Position numbers and translations under genes: made by a program
NCBI GenBank assembly: GCA_015039365.1
Contig: WION01000068.1
Span: 62,001-126,000, forward strand
Origin: Amanita rubescens
Taxonomy: Eukaryota > Basidiomycota > Agaricomycetes > Agaricales > Amanitaceae
Reading direction: 5' to 3'
Length of the DNA stretch: 64,000 nt
Shown: positions 47,276 to 60,037 of the stretch, piece after piece
How positions within the stretch are numbered: position 1 is the first letter of the stretch
Layout: each line of letters begins with the position of its first letter
Notes under the pieces: model-generated
Databases searched by the model: none
What the model saw: only the letters and a program-made list of their open reading frames with translations
What the model was told of the DNA's origin: nothing

Positions 47276-48459
47276 TACATGACTGAGCCCACTGCACTGA
47301 TATAAGGAATGTCTTTCATTTCCTTCATCTCCTCATTGCTTTTAGGGCACTGGTCTTGTGAAAGCTTCAAACCAGGATTCATTGGTGTATCCACTGTACT
47401 GCAATTCTCCATGCCAAATCGCTTCAAGATGTCCATAATGTACTGCTTTTGTGAAAGATAGATCTTTCTCTTTGCTCTATCCCTCCTAATAGCAACTCCA
47501 AGCAAGTACGATGTCTCTCCCAAGTCCTTCAACTTGAAGTACTTGGACAAATCACTGACTACCTTGTCCAAGGCAGCCTGAGAGTTGGAAGCAAGTGTAA
47601 AATCATCCACATACACTGGCATTATGATCCGGACATCATCTCTCTGAAATGTATACAGAGCTGGATCTGAGCAGATTCTATTGAATCCCATGTCAAGAAG
47701 GGCAGAGTGCAACTTCTCATTCCATAACTTGGCAGCTTGTTTTAACCCATAGATAGACTTGTTTAGCTTGCACACCTAATCTGATCCAAGCTCTTTAAAT
47801 CCCTCTGGCTGCATCATATAGACATCAGCATCAATATCTCCATTAATAAATGCATGAGAGATGTCTACAGAGCACAAATGCAAGTCATCTATTGCTGCCA
47901 GTGCTAGGATAAGGCGAATAGTGGCCTGATGCATAGTTGGGGCAAATATCTCCATGTAATCAAATCCAGGTCTTTGATTGTAACCTTTAGCAACAATCCT
48001 GGCTTTGAATCGCTCTACAGTGCCATCTGCATTCCTCTTTATGTGAAACACCCATTTGGAGCCAATTGCTTTCTTTCCAGGAAGCAGCTTTTCCAACACC
48101 CATGTCCCATTGTTCAATTGTGCATTTAGTTCCTCCAAAGCAGCCTCATGCCACCTCTGTGCATCTGGGCCAGCCATCGCTTCAGCATAGCTATTAGGTT
48201 CATTTCCAGTTAATGATGATGTATGAACACATTCAGCATCTTCTTCCCCCTCATCATCATCATTATACCTCAAAACACGAGGTTTAACCTTCCACCATTC
48301 ACCAGGAGGTTGCACATTTCGTCTTTCATGTCTCTGTGCTAATGGGACCTCTGGGGCTCAACTGGTACTGGCCATGGTGGTGGAGTAACTGGCCTTTCTT
48401 CTTGTTCAGCTTCAGCTTCAGCCTCTGGTTGCACATCACATTCTTCCTCTGGTTGCTCC

Positions 48460-48530
48460 TGCTGCTGCTGCTGCTGTTCCTGTCACTCTGGCAATGGCAC
48501 CTGTATGTTGTCATCATCATCATCATCAAC
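48460..48530 (+). repeat. CTG and CAT microsatellites in the Copia-2 linker
   Basis: (CTG)n near 48460-48478 and (CAT)n near 48512-48530, translating to Ser and Met runs on the minus strand. Confidence 0.8.
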
Positions 48531-48556
48531 TTCCACTTGTATAGCTGGTATTGGAA

Positions 48557-48692
48557 TGTAACATTGCTCTGTATGTGTGTCATTCATCTCATTTCTAGTT
48601 TCCTGAGGTTGTTGAACAGAATGTGAAATGTTGCTCTGTATGTGTGTCATTCATTTCATTTCTAGTTTCCTGAGGTTGTTGAACAGAGTGTG
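48557..48692. repeat. Tandem duplication of about 70 bp in Copia-2
   Basis: TTGCTCTGTATGTGTGTCAT and the following bases through GAGGTTGTTGAACAGA occur twice in a row. Confidence 0.85.
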
Positions 48693-48899
48693 AGCCAAGC
48701 ATGTAATGTTCATCAAACTCTGCTCTTTCCAAAACAATTGTTTTTTTTGTAATAGGATTGCAGAATTTCCAACCCTTATAACCCTCAGGATACCCAATGA
48801 ATATGCACTTTTCCATATGTGACCCAAGAGCAATACATTTATCCTTTTGCTGTTGAATATTGAGTGAACATTGATGCAATGTAAGCATTTTAAGCACTT

Positions 48900-49440
48900 A
48901 TCCGAGACATATTAAGGTTATTCAACATTGTAGTATGACTTTCACCACTGTCATATAATTGCTAGATACTGGTTTTGTCATCCCACCATGTCGGCCACAA
49001 AACCGTTCCAATGACATTGCCTCACAAAACATTTTATATCTCATGGACTACTGACTCAATTGACATCAGTATATGCTCAAATTCAAGCTTAGATGCTATT
49101 CTATCATCTACTAATTTCTACTAATTTTATAAAAGTTTCCCATTGTGTGGTTGGTCAATCTTTTCAAGATGGCCAAACATTGGAACAGTTTTGAGGGTTA
49201 CTGTAGATTGATGGTTTGTGGGAGCTCTTGGGGCGTGGATTGAGCGTGTTGGCAAGGTGTTGGAGGGCGAGGCAGTTGGGGTGAGGCAGTTGGAGGGTGA
49301 GGCGGTTGGAGGGTGAGGTGGTAGATACTCGGTGGTTTGTTTGTACATATGGTTCCCGGAAGTTACCGGTATCTTAACTGCGTTACAAGCACCCACACGA
49401 CCTTGCCGGCAGAAGACCAAAGCCTTTGTTTCAATACAGC
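48900..49440. other. Repeat DNA with an LTR-like or SINE-like tail
   Basis: 49360-49440 (GGAAGTTACCGGT...GCGTTACAAGC...CAGCCTCGGAAC) resembles 62085-62185, which is part of a 240-bp insertion in a MITE-X copy. A purine-rich repeat GGTTGGAGGGTGAGGCG lies at 49255-49320. No gene is seen. Confidence 0.45.
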
Positions 49441-49562
49441 CTCGGAACTGCATCTACAGCATGTATTAAGTCTATCAGAGGGTTAGACAACTACTACAAC
49501 ATTTGTAGTGAGTTGCAACAACACTTGGCACATTTTTAACATGTATGGAAAGAAAAGAAAAG

Positions 49563-49930
49563 AAACATACAGTATGCATACCTAACTTCAATATGTTGAA
49601 ACCTTGAACCTGCTCCACACTCAGCTCAGGTAAATCAGCATGCCACCCTACTTGAGCACTCCATTCCAAGTAGCCATCCATTATTCCCTTGATTTGTGCC
49701 TTGAAACCATTGCTCCAGTCTTCTGTCCTATCTATATGTGTTTGAGGATCTACACTAAAATAAGTGTAAGATAGCATCACAGCTTCAAAGTGAAAAGGAT
49801 CAACTAACTGTTTTTTCTTGCCAAGTGTTGCCTTCATGAGCTCCATAAACATGTTGGGATATTCTTCAGGATCACTCTCCACTGTAAAATCTGGCAAGTT
49901 CGTCACTAGTGCTGTTGTTAGTAAAGACAA
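49563..49930 (-). pseudogene. Unrecognised coding fragment between repeat R pieces
   Basis: A run of ordinary-looking protein (DPEEYPNMFMELMKATLGKK ... GYLEWSAQVGWHADLPELSV) inside a 157-codon minus frame whose ends come from repeat R. The composition is unlike the low-complexity repeats around it. I do not recognise the family. It may be an exon of a captured or decayed gene. Confidence 0.45.
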
Positions 49931-49959
49931 CCAATGACAGTGGAACACTTACTTTCAAG

Positions 49960-51000
49960 CCTTTCAGACTTGTCATGCAGAGTCTTTCATGAGAGTCTTC
50001 ATCGCATTTTTAGTGAGAATGCGATGGGGGTTGATTTGTGCATGGTGCTTGAGTTGTTCAGCAGTGCCTTTCACAGCCTTTTAAGCAATGCCTAGAAAAG
50101 ATGAATGTGGTGGCTTGATCCTGAGCTGCATCATTGCATTCCAACTTGCGTGACTCAGACTCAGAGGCCTGGAAACCATTGACAAGAGAATAGTATGACT
50201 TTTTTCTGATCGGTTACCAAATAAGGACAGCATGTGTCATCAGAATCAGATCATCATCAATAGAGATAAGAGAATCAAGATATGACTTTTGGGCCTCCTA
50301 GAGGAGATCATGGGATATGTTGTCAAGCAAGCAGAGATAACCAAAACCGTCTGTGTGTGGGATGAAAGAGGATGAAGGGCACAAGAGGGCACAGTCATAT
50401 GAATCAGATTATCCTGATCAACTTTGTAGATTTTATTACAATCTTTGTGTCCAGCAAACTTGATTTGAATGCACCTGCTCTCACTTATTCCATGTAAGGA
50501 TATCATTCTCACTGGTAAATAATGTTTGATGATCATTAATCTTTGACATTGACCAAATTGAATTACACTACATAGCCTTGCAGTGGAACGCCGCAGTAAT
50601 TCCATCATCCGATGTCAAGCTGGTGTCAGTTTCATTGCTGTTAAGACCCAGTCCTGATGCCACCCTAGTAACTGGATAAACATTTATGTGCATTGGCTTG
50701 TTATTGCAATGAAGTGGCACCAACAGTTGTACTAGATCATAAGTGTCATGAACCAGCAGCACCAGCTGCTGCACCACGTGTGCCAGGTCATTCTTGCCCA
50801 CTCAAGTACACCTCCCACAACTATTAACCAAGAATAGATGCCAACAATACTAAAGCCATTTATTCCCCCTTTTCAGACCCTGTCTTCTTTCAATGACCCT
50901 GTCAAACCAATGAACCTCATGATCCAATACTCATTTTTTCTGTGCATCAATATACTTGGTGCAATTCCCCAAATCACATTAATCAAGCTACTAGCCACTA
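49960..51000. other. Unassigned stretch, possible minus-strand gene fragments
   Basis: Minus frames at 50246-50608 and 50568-50801 contain ordered-looking pieces (MHINVYPVTRVASGLGLNSN) but no known motif and no clear start. Possibly decayed transposon coding. Confidence 0.35.
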
Positions 51001-51009
51001 CTCTGTTGA

Positions 51010-51380
51010 ATATTGAGTGATTAAACATCAGATATTGCTCAAATCCTTTATATTTAGTGTTACTGTACTATATTCTTTGTTTTGTGTATAATAAGTTAGT
51101 TTATAGGTGTAGCGGTTGTGTCTCTGGACAAAACACGATATAGTGGACACCTAAACTCACGCTGATAGGATAGGTAGTAAATAGACCAAACAGGCCAGGT
51201 GTCCTTACATGTAGGGAGGGAACTACAGTACCTACACTTGGATATAGACTTGATATAACTGCCTTCAACTGTTATAGACCGCATTTGTGAACGTCTACAC
51301 CATGTATTAAGCCTATCAGAGGGTTAGACAACTATTACAACATTTGTAGTGAGCTGCAACAACACTTGGCGCATTTTTAA
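51010..51380. repeat. Repeat R, one arm plus core
   Basis: Contains the core (GAGTGATTAAACATCAGATA) and one complete arm of the 46455-47065 palindrome. The other arm is missing. Confidence 0.7.
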
Positions 51381-51384
51381 CATA

Positions 51385-52060
51385 CTCTAGAGTTACAATG
51401 CAACCTGCCATGTATTGCTGTACAAAATATGCACTTGCTGTGTGGATGTCATCAAATGTGCCTGCTCAATGCCATTAGCCAACATGATCAACTCTGCCTG
51501 CATGCCAAAAGTGGGCTCTGTGCAGTTGCAGTGTAGAGATTGCCACTTAGTATGACTCAGATCCAGTGGTTGTGTCATGATTAATTTCCATAATGTGGCC
51601 ACTGTTGTTGCTGGCAACAGTGGCCATCAATCACCTATGACATTGCAGAGAGTTGTCAGAGGTCATGAACAAATCTGAGAAGGTTGAGGTTATGAGGATT
51701 TGTGGCTACTATATATATGTATTGAAGTTAAGTTTCAACTAGGGGAGGACTCAGAACTGGGAGCAAAGATGAGTTGTTGGTTATGTTGGTTATCTGATGA
51801 TCACATGGTGGTGAGTAGTTGTTAGCAGCATAATGACAGCCAGCCTACTAAACATCCACACTAAAAGCATGTGGCAAAGTAAACTCACATATGTAACTCC
51901 ATAATCAAGAGAACAATGACATACTGAATTAATCAACCATACATAAAGTGTTGAATATTGAGTGATTAAACATCAGATATTTATTGCTCAAATCCTTTAT
52001 ATTTAGCGTTACAATACTATATTCTTTGTTTTGTGCATAATGAGTTAGTTTATACAACAC
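51385..52060. other. AT-rich stretch, with an R core fragment at 51950-52055
   Basis: No convincing frame. 51950-52055 matches the R core and then ends where LINE 5' sequence starts. Confidence 0.5.
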
Positions 52061-52272
52061 CATGTTTTCTTGTCCTTTTACCACCACCTTCCTTCCCCTT
52101 TGAGATATACTGTATATGTTTTGCATTCCCCAACCACCATTTCCTGTCCAGTGCTCTTCCAAAGAAGCTCCTTGTCTCTATTATCTCATTTTCTTCCCTT
52201 TCCCCCTTTTTCTCCCTCTTTCCATCATCCTTTTCCTTCCCTCCACCTCCTGAGCACTCCCACTTATCTACC

Positions 52273-54488
52273 ATGAGGGAACCCCCCTCCCATGGTTGTC
52301 TTGACCACTCCTCGTCCACCCTGCCAGCATCCAAGAGATCCAGGTCTGCATCCCCATCCTTTCCGTCTTCTTCTATCTGAGGGTTACAACTTCATGTTGC
52401 CCACAGTGGAGCGAGGCTCTGTGCCACTCCCCCTCTTACTCTCATAGCCCTGTGCCCTACACCCTGGCTTCTGACCCTCTTCTTTACATCTCCTATGACC
52501 CACTGCCACACCTTCACACTGTCACTCATCACACTGATGCATTTCATGACTCCAATATCTCCATTGACATTGATGCTATAAATGGCAATCACGTGCACCC
52601 TCACCTGTTATACCAACTTCACAACCGGATTTAGAGGAAGACATCCTATGCACTCCACATAGCCCCATGCCTGGAAGAGCCCCCCCCCTCTGGTACTACC
52701 ACTGCCCCTCGATTCAATCCTTTACCATCTCAACCAATTGATACTGCTGACAACCCCTTCTCAGATTCTCACCCTATGTCATGGGTGTCCCATCACTCAC
52801 GCCTATCAGCCAACCAATCCACAGCCTTCTCTTGCCCACAATCTTGCATGTCTGAGGTCAATTCAGTCAATGACAATGACTCTGGCTCTGACTCTGACAC
52901 TGACACTGGACTCAACAACCAACCAATTCCAGGCTTATATCATGAATCTTCCAACAATGTCACCATCACTGACCCTGAAGTCCCTCACCACTTCACTCAA
53001 TGAGGTGGTATCCTTGTTGGCCGACTCGCAGAACTCACCCACCTTTTCTTATTGGAACATGTCAACTGGCAAACCCTAGGACACTTCCTAATCAACTCGC
53101 TTTTGGCTGTTCACATCTCTGGATCTACACGCGACTTTGAAATCTTCATGGATCACCTCACTAGGCTCAACAGCACTGATGCCACCACCAACTACTTTAA
53201 CTCAACATACTTAGGCACTAAGGTCAACAACACACTCACCAGAGATCTTGCTCATTGGAAAAAGAAGTTTGCCTACTCCAAGACAAATAGCAACAACAAT
53301 ATGCACTCTGCATCGGCTGCCTTACAACGGGAGAAATCAGTGCATAACAATCTTCAGACTGCGCATAAAGCTCTTACTTGTGTCATTCACAATATCAACC
53401 AAAACACACCAACCGAAGTTCTGACCACCTTTAACCACTCCCTCAACAACTATGGGATCAAACCAGGTGATGACATATATGACATGTATGCCTCTCTGTT
53501 GGCCCAACTCAATAAGGCTTTTGAATCCAACTACAAAGATAAACAGAAATTCAATCAAGACACCACCATCCTCCAGACTGATGTTGCGTCCTTATGAGCC
53601 AAAGTTCTAACATTGAGAGCACAATTGAAGGATCTCCACAACAAACCTTCTCTCCCCGTTGACCCTGATGTCCCCATGACTACTGACCCCCCCCACACAA
53701 CCACAGAAGACAACAGCAACAACACCTAAACACCCCGATGATAGCAAACCAAGGAAAAATAGGTCGAAAGGTAAAACTAGTGCCTTGGTCTCTCTCTTGG
53801 TAGCCAACAAAAACTTCACTAATGCCTTTGCCACCATTGCAAAATCCTACCCCCATCTCAGCACTGAAAGGATCTTCAATATGGCTGCCCAGCTAGCTGA
53901 TGCTCCAGGAACGGCATCAACATTGCATACACAGCCAAAGGCAACAAACAACAACAAATCAGCCACCCAACCCAAAAAATCCTTTGCCAACATTGCATCT
54001 GTTGCACTGTCTTCACTTATCAATGACACCAAACCGCAACCCAAATCCAAACCATCATACCGAGCCCAAGAGACCAAGAAGTCCCTTGTCATACGCCCAT
54101 CCACAGCCAGCACATGGGTTGGTGAACTACACCTGTCACTCTCCCTGCCTGCAACACAGTTTCCAAACTCAAACTTTTACATGGCATCACCCTCCTTGAT
54201 GACTTTGTGCAGCTCATCAACCTGATGATGTTCAACAAAGATCAACTAGCCCTCTTCAACAATCATCACATCTCTAGCATCAGATGGTCAATTAAAGGTA
54301 ATCTTATTATATCCTGTGATAAGGGCCTCAACAATGCCATGAAATCAGCACTACACACAGCAGTCGCTTCATATCCCCTGACCTGTCACAGCATAGCATG
54401 CTCATACTAAACAAACCACCCACCACAGAATTAAAGTTTATAGCCCTCCCAACTGCCCTCCTTCATATGATGGAAAGGGGAACCTCTC
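52273..54488 (+). pseudogene. LINE relic, ORF1 (Gag-like) 5' part
   Basis: Starts MREPPSHGCLDHSSSTLPAS at ATG 52273. Frames then break repeatedly, with open parts 53052-53597 and 53785-54225 encoding Asn/Thr-rich, then basic protein. It is interrupted at 54488 by Gypsy-C; the continuation at 60038 carries the zinc knuckles. The order (low-complexity N-terminus, knuckles, then an endonuclease-type ORF2) fits non-LTR retrotransposons of basidiomycetes. Confidence 0.65.
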
Positions 54489-54616
54489 TGTTACAACACG
54501 GTACGGACTCCCGCATTATGCTCACATGACACATCGGACATGTTTATTCTTCTATGTGCCTACCATACTCGTCTCACCCCTTATGCTCGATTCATACGGA
54601 CAAGCTTGCTTCTTAC
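54489..54616 (+). repeat. Gypsy-C 5' LTR remnant
   Basis: The first 128 bp of the LTR (TGTTACAACACGG...CTTCTTAC). It differs from the 3' LTR at three sites, all CG to TG or CA. The deletion junction shares the bases TTAC. Confidence 0.9.
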
Positions 54617-57600
54617 ATGGAGAAAACGAAAAACTTCACGACCAATTAGAGTTTATAACGTCGATGGCACCATAAACAAAGAAGGAGAAATTGATGAACA
54701 ATGTCTTATCACCTTTGAAATGAACGGAAAACGCATGACTGAATGGTTTTACGTATCAGCAATAGGAAAACAAACAATCATACTGGGACTTCCTTGGCTA
54801 GAGAAGCACAACCCAGATGTAAATTGGAAAGAAAAGACTCTAGAGTTCCGAGACTCTGAACAGGACAAGATCAAGGCATCATTTCGGAGCATCTGTCAAC
54901 AGATTGACAGAATAGCTATGCCTGAATGGGAAGAAAGTCTCGTCATCGGATATTTGATGTCACACAAAGGATCGCAGATGACAGATCATGGATGGAACAA
55001 ACATACATTTGAGGCTATAGGAAGCTGGTCAGAAGACGAATACGATCAAGTAACTATCGCACGATATACACCAGCTGAACAAATGGAACACAAGTACCAT
55101 CAAACAGAGGAGGTTTACACGCTCCCTCCTGAATACTCGGCATGGAAAGATGTATTCGAGAAAAAAGCAAGTGAACGATTCCCAGAAAGCCGATCTTGGG
55201 ATCACCAGATAGAACTTCGCGATGATTTCATACCAAAAAGAGGAAAAATCTATCCCTTATCTCCGAAACAGCAGAATACACTGGATGAATGGATCAAAGA
55301 ACATGTTGAAAAAGGCTACATCAGACCGTCGAAATCGCCGCAGGCATCACCTTTCTTTGTAGAAAAGAAAGAAGCACAAAAACTACGACCCTGCCAAGAT
55401 TATCGATATTTGAACGAATACACTAAACCAAACACATATCCACTACCCCTTATCTCCGATCTTATGATCAAACTCAAAGATTCGGAATATTTTACGAAAT
55501 TGGATATCCGTTGGGGATATAATAACGTTCAAATCAAGGAATCTGACAGATGGAAAGCCACCTTTATCACCAATCGAGGTTTATTTGAACCTAACGTTAT
55601 GTTCTTTGGATTACGAAATTCACCAGCAACATTTCAAGCTATGATGGATGATTATTTCAGGGATTTTATGGAAAAAGGATGGCTCGTCATCTATATGGAT
55701 GACATGCTAATACACGCGCGCACTAAAGAAGAACTCGAGATTCGAACAAAACAAGTACTTGAACGATTACAGAAACACGATCTTTACCTCAAGCTTGAAA
55801 AGTGTAAATTCGCTGCCAAAGAAGTTGATTTTCTAGGCACCGTCATATCCAAAAATACAATAAAAATGGACCCGATCAAACTTGCCGGAATCAGGGACTG
55901 GCCAACCCCTTCTACCGTTAAACAAGTTAGATCCTTTTTAGGATTTGGAAATTACTATCAAAGGTTTATTTTCAGATTCGCCCACCTTGCACGACCCCTG
56001 CACGACTTAACGAAGAAAAATAAACTATGGACATGGACCGCTGAATGCCAAGTCGCATTTGATCTATTAAAAGAACACTTCACATCCACACCGGTCTTAA
56101 TGATGCCCGATGTTAACAAACCCTTTATTCTACAAACGGATGCATCAGACCGTGCTATCGGAGCAGTTCTCATGCAAAAAGATGACAATGGCGACTTACA
56201 CCCATGCGGATACCTATCCCACGCACTAACGCCGACTGAGACACGATGGCAAATCTATGACCGAGAATTATTCGCCATCTATTACACTCTTTATAACGAA
56301 TGGAGATACCTGCTTGAAGGAGCAGAACACCCTGTCATTATTCATTGTGACCATAAGAATCTACTCTATTATCGAGAACCACAACGTCTTACAAACCGCC
56401 AAGCACGATGGTGGAATGACTTGTCTTGATTTAATATTAAATTAACCCACATTCCTGGAGCAAAACTAATAATAGCGGACGCCTTATCCCGCCGACCCGA
56501 TCACATGACAAAAAACAAACCAGAAGAGTTAATAACGATGCTCCCAAAAGAACTCTTTGTTCGCACGATTGCCGAAGATCTCCGTGACAGAGCAATAGAA
56601 ATAACTGTCAAAGATGAATTCGCTCAATCAATCAAGAAATGTCTAAAAGAAAAAGGAACGCCGCCTTTACGCACAGCCCTTTCTGATTGGACCCTTGACG
56701 ATGAATTAATCCTATACAAAGGGAAATCCTTTATCCCTCCTAATACCGATCTTCGCTGAGATATTATTAAGGATTTTCATGAATCACCAACAAGCGGACA
56801 CCCCGGTTTCTTCAAAACACTTGCCTTATTAAAGGAATATTACTGGTGGCCATTGATTGATGTCTAAAATGGTTAAACAGTTTATTGATGGATGCACGGC
56901 ATGTCAACAAATGAAATCAAATATTCACCCTACCGCCGCACCTCTAATGCCAATCAAGTCGCACGCACACTGACCCTTCCAACAAATAACTATGGATTTC
57001 ATAACTGACTTACCCCAAAGTGACGGTTTTGATTCTATCTTTATCGTGGTCGATCAAGGACTTACAAAGGGAGTAATTCTCATGCCTTGTAACAAAACTA
57101 TCACCACCGACAAAACCGCCGACCTCTACATTCGGAATGTATTCAAAAACTTCGGTTTACCCGACGTCATGATCTCTGATTGAGGACCACAGTTCGCATC
57201 ACATGTCTTTAATGGCATAATGGACTCATTAAAGATCAAACACAAAATGAGTACCGCCTTCCATCCACAAACTGATGGACAAATGGAGCGATACAATGCC
57301 GAATTAGAAGCTTATCTCCGAATATTCTGTGCCTATGAACCAGATACTTGGAACAAGATGATACCAATAGCACAATTCGCGCATAATTCACGCACTCATG
57401 AAGCGTTGAAACAATTGCCCTTTCAATTGATGTATGGAACATCTCCGGTTGCACTTCCCCTTGTCTCAAATAAGACGAACACGCCAACCGCTGATAACTG
57501 CATCAACTCCTTGTTCCGTGCACGAGAAGAAGCACTCGCTGCACATGATCTAGCATGCGCTAAGATGATGGAAAGAACAACAAGAAAGACTAAACCGTTC

Positions 57601-58023
57601 AAAGTCAATGACAAAGTATGGTTAGAGTCTAGGAACCTGAAGATTCCTTATCAGAGCAGAAAGCTCGCACCTAAACGAGAAGGTCCCTTTTCCATCAAAG
57701 AAGTCTTAGGACCAGTGACATATCGTCTCACGCTGCCAAGACAATGGAAAATCCATAACGTATTCCACGCTGCCTTACTAACACCGTTCAAAGAGACTTC
57801 CTTTCATGGAACAACTGAAACAAGGCCCCCTCCCGATCTGATCGAAGGAGAACAGGAATACGAAGTAGAAGCATTGCTTGCACATCGCAAGTTCAGAGGA
57901 AAATTACAGTTCCTTGTAAAGTGGAAAGGCTATGACACCAGCGAAAACACATGGGAACCAGAAAATAACTTGACGCATATGGAAGACCTCCTTCTAGAAT
58001 ATAAAAGACGAAGGAAAATTTGA
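54617..58023 (+). pseudogene. pol: Gypsy-C Pol: protease end, RT, RNase H, integrase, chromodomain
   Basis: 54617-56429 is open: protease tail (KTSRPIRVYNVDG, ILGLPWLEKHNP), complete RT (CQDYRYLNEYT, VMFFGLRNSPATFQAMM, YMDDM) and RNase H (LQTDASDRAIGAVL). TGA at 56427-56429 interrupts before HIPGAKLIIADALSRRP. More stops at about 56757, 56866, 56972 and 57181 cut the integrase (zinc region GHPGFFKT, DFITDLP, DGQMERYN). 57220-58023 encodes the integrase end and a chromodomain (FLVKWKGYDTSENTWEP). A dead copy in which almost all stops are TGA. Confidence 0.9.
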
Positions 58024-58040
58024 AAACGTCATTCACAACC

Positions 58041-59540
58041 ATGCAGAATGGAAACGACACTACCAACGCCGTTCAGCACTTCCCCTGGTCCGAATTTTAT
58101 GCTGGAGAGACCACTGACACCTGACTCCCCACTCCCTCTGACTCCTACCGACCTCGACTCATTCTTCATACCACCGACACCGACGAAGAAGACGTTGACC
58201 CAAACAACTTCATTGATGTTTCCCACGGATCTCCCAATCAAACGACATCTCAGACGATCCCGATCACTCCCACCGAAACCCAGGAAACCCAAGTCGGAAC
58301 ATCAGAAACTCTGGCTGTACCTGGACGAATTGAGGAAAATCGCACTAGCCGACCGATCCCACCTAGAAACGCTGAAGACATTAGCATTACCCTGCATAGA
58401 GAGACGGTACTTGCTGGTCACACTCCGACTCAATCTCGTAAAGAGACTGTTCGAAGCCACGACCAGAGTCACGGTACAGATGGGACTCACCGCGATATGG
58501 CTAGCCCCATCATACGAACCACCCCCGATCTCTACCTCAGTTATCACGGAGTTACTACTTACACCAAGGTTAGAGACCGAGTCACTTTGATCTGTGATGC
58601 CGCGCAATTACAGATCGATCACTTTGACCAAGAAAGGATAGCTCGAGTCTGGCGACTTCTCATGGATTTCTGAACCGCCACCACTCTTGCCGATCAAGCC
58701 CGAGATCAGTACAACTACCATTGGTTTCGCGCTACCGAGGCTACACCTGACAGACACCGAGCAACTAGATGCATTATGGAGACAGATCGTAAGTCAAGAG
58801 AAATCTGGTGCCTCACCGGAAAGATCCGAGACCTCCTGTCAAGTATCCAGGGGGACACCGAATGGACAACAAACGAATTTGCAGATGGAGTTCCCCTCTT
58901 CCAGCTCACTAGTGACAACGTTTCGCAGATCAATAATGCGATCAGCGATCTCGATCTTCATCGCCAAATCCGTACAACAGGCGATCTCACTACGGAAGAA
59001 CCGAAACGAGATAAGAAGGCTCCTCATGCTCATCGATCCCCATCACCCCCCACCACCACCGTTATTCGCCACGGAGTCTGGAATATTCCTATCCCCACTA
59101 CTCGACGAAACGACCCTCCGCCTCCTCGATGACCTACGACCCGCAGTATGACCAATGCTGCCAACAACTGCCCCCACCGTTACAATCGCTGCATCCACTG
59201 CCGAGGTAAACATGCCTCTGAGGATCACCATCTCGCTGTTGCAATTCCTCCTATGCCTACTCTACCTCCACATGCTGCCACGCGTCGACGCAATCCAATG
59301 CCCGGTCCTTCCACTCAGACGCAAGGACATCCTCGAGTTACCCCAGCTACCCCAGCTACCACACGCCGCCGCCCTCGCCAGCCGAAGAAGAAGGGAAAGA
59401 AGAAGGAACACCACGCATCACAGTGTCAGGCATGCGTCAATGGACGACAATGCGATGGAGCTGACGATGATGCTTGCTACGACTATGGCACTTACAGCTA
59501 CGACTACGGAGACAATGCTACCCACAACATGAATACTTAG
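58041..59540 (+). pseudogene. Gypsy-C extra 3' ORF in sense orientation
   Basis: Between pol and the 3' LTR one frame starts at ATG 58041 (MQNGNDTTNAV) and runs about 500 codons to TAG 59538-59540 with only three stops, all TGA (near 58122, 58672 and 59130). The N-terminal half is Thr/Pro-rich and acidic. The middle (DLYLSYHGVTTYTKVRDRV, SLQ-free helices) looks folded. The C-terminal part has RCIHCRGKHASEDHH, a Cys/His cluster, and a Lys/Arg-rich tail (RRPRQPKKKGKKKEHH). I do not recognise the family. Its position matches that of the antisense gene in Gypsy-A. Confidence 0.6.
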
Positions 59541-59580
59541 ACAGTTTGTTGTTGCGGTCAACAACGTAGGGGAGAGCTAG

Positions 59581-60032
59581 TGTTACAACACGGTACGGAC
59601 TCCCGCATTATGCTCACATGACACGTCGGACATGTTTATTCTTCTATGTGCCTACCATACTCGTCTCACCCCTTATGCTCGATTCGTACGGACAAGCTCG
59701 CTTCTTACTATACTATCCCCTTGTTCCACATATGACGCTGTCCTTATACCTATTCTCATACTTACCTTTATACATTAATTAGTACGTCTCATTGTACTTG
59801 CTAGTATAAGTACCACTTGTATTCTAGAGTCGAACCCTAAGTTCGACTTAGCTGTTTATTGTCGTCTGGCAATATAACCTTACTCTTAACTCATCTATCA
59901 CAATCGTCCTCAGATCCTAAGTCAACGTCTTGACTTAGTATTGAACTTATAATCTTAACGTTTGACTTAAGACTTGTAATCATGACTAGAGTTGCCGTTG
60001 CAACTTAGGTTGAGATTAACAAGTTCGTAACA
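59581..60032 (+). repeat. Gypsy-C 3' LTR
   Basis: TGTTACAAC...TTCGTAACA, preceded by the purine tract AGGGGAGAG at about 59568-59576. It shares TGTTAC...TAACA ends and CTCTC flanks with the 5' side. Confidence 0.92.
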
Positions 60033-60037
60033 CTCTC

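Larger units (their letters stand above)
47276..48897 (-). pseudogene. pol: Copia-2 relic: integrase end, RT and start of RNase H
   Basis: Minus-strand pieces: the integrase C-terminal region (KCIFIGYPEGYKGWKF) at 48640-48897; a Gly/Gln-poor linker with a CTG microsatellite; RT at 47776-48315 (GSKWVFHIKRNADG, ARIVAKGYNQ, DISHAFINGD); a TAG at 47773-47775; then RT continued (SIYGLKQAAKLW, PVYVDDFTLAS, DTPMNPGLKLSQ). It is cut at 47276 by repeat R after AVGSVMYL. The RT catalytic box YVDD is intact. The TAG probably replaces a Gln codon. Confidence 0.85.
54489..60032 (+). mobile_element. Gypsy-C, chromovirus with 5' deletion, inserted in the LINE
   Basis: 5' LTR remnant at 54489-54616, complete 3' LTR at 59581-60032 (452 bp), and target duplication CTCTC at 54484-54488 and 60033-60037. 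The 5' LTR runs straight into protease sequence, so the rest of the LTR, the primer site and gag are lost. Pol with chromodomain and a further sense ORF follow, broken by many TGA stops. Confidence 0.92.

Noticed and set aside
52050..52334. Lys/Glu-rich minus-strand frame
   Set aside because: Antisense of a CT-rich leader upstream of the LINE ORF1; low complexity explains it.
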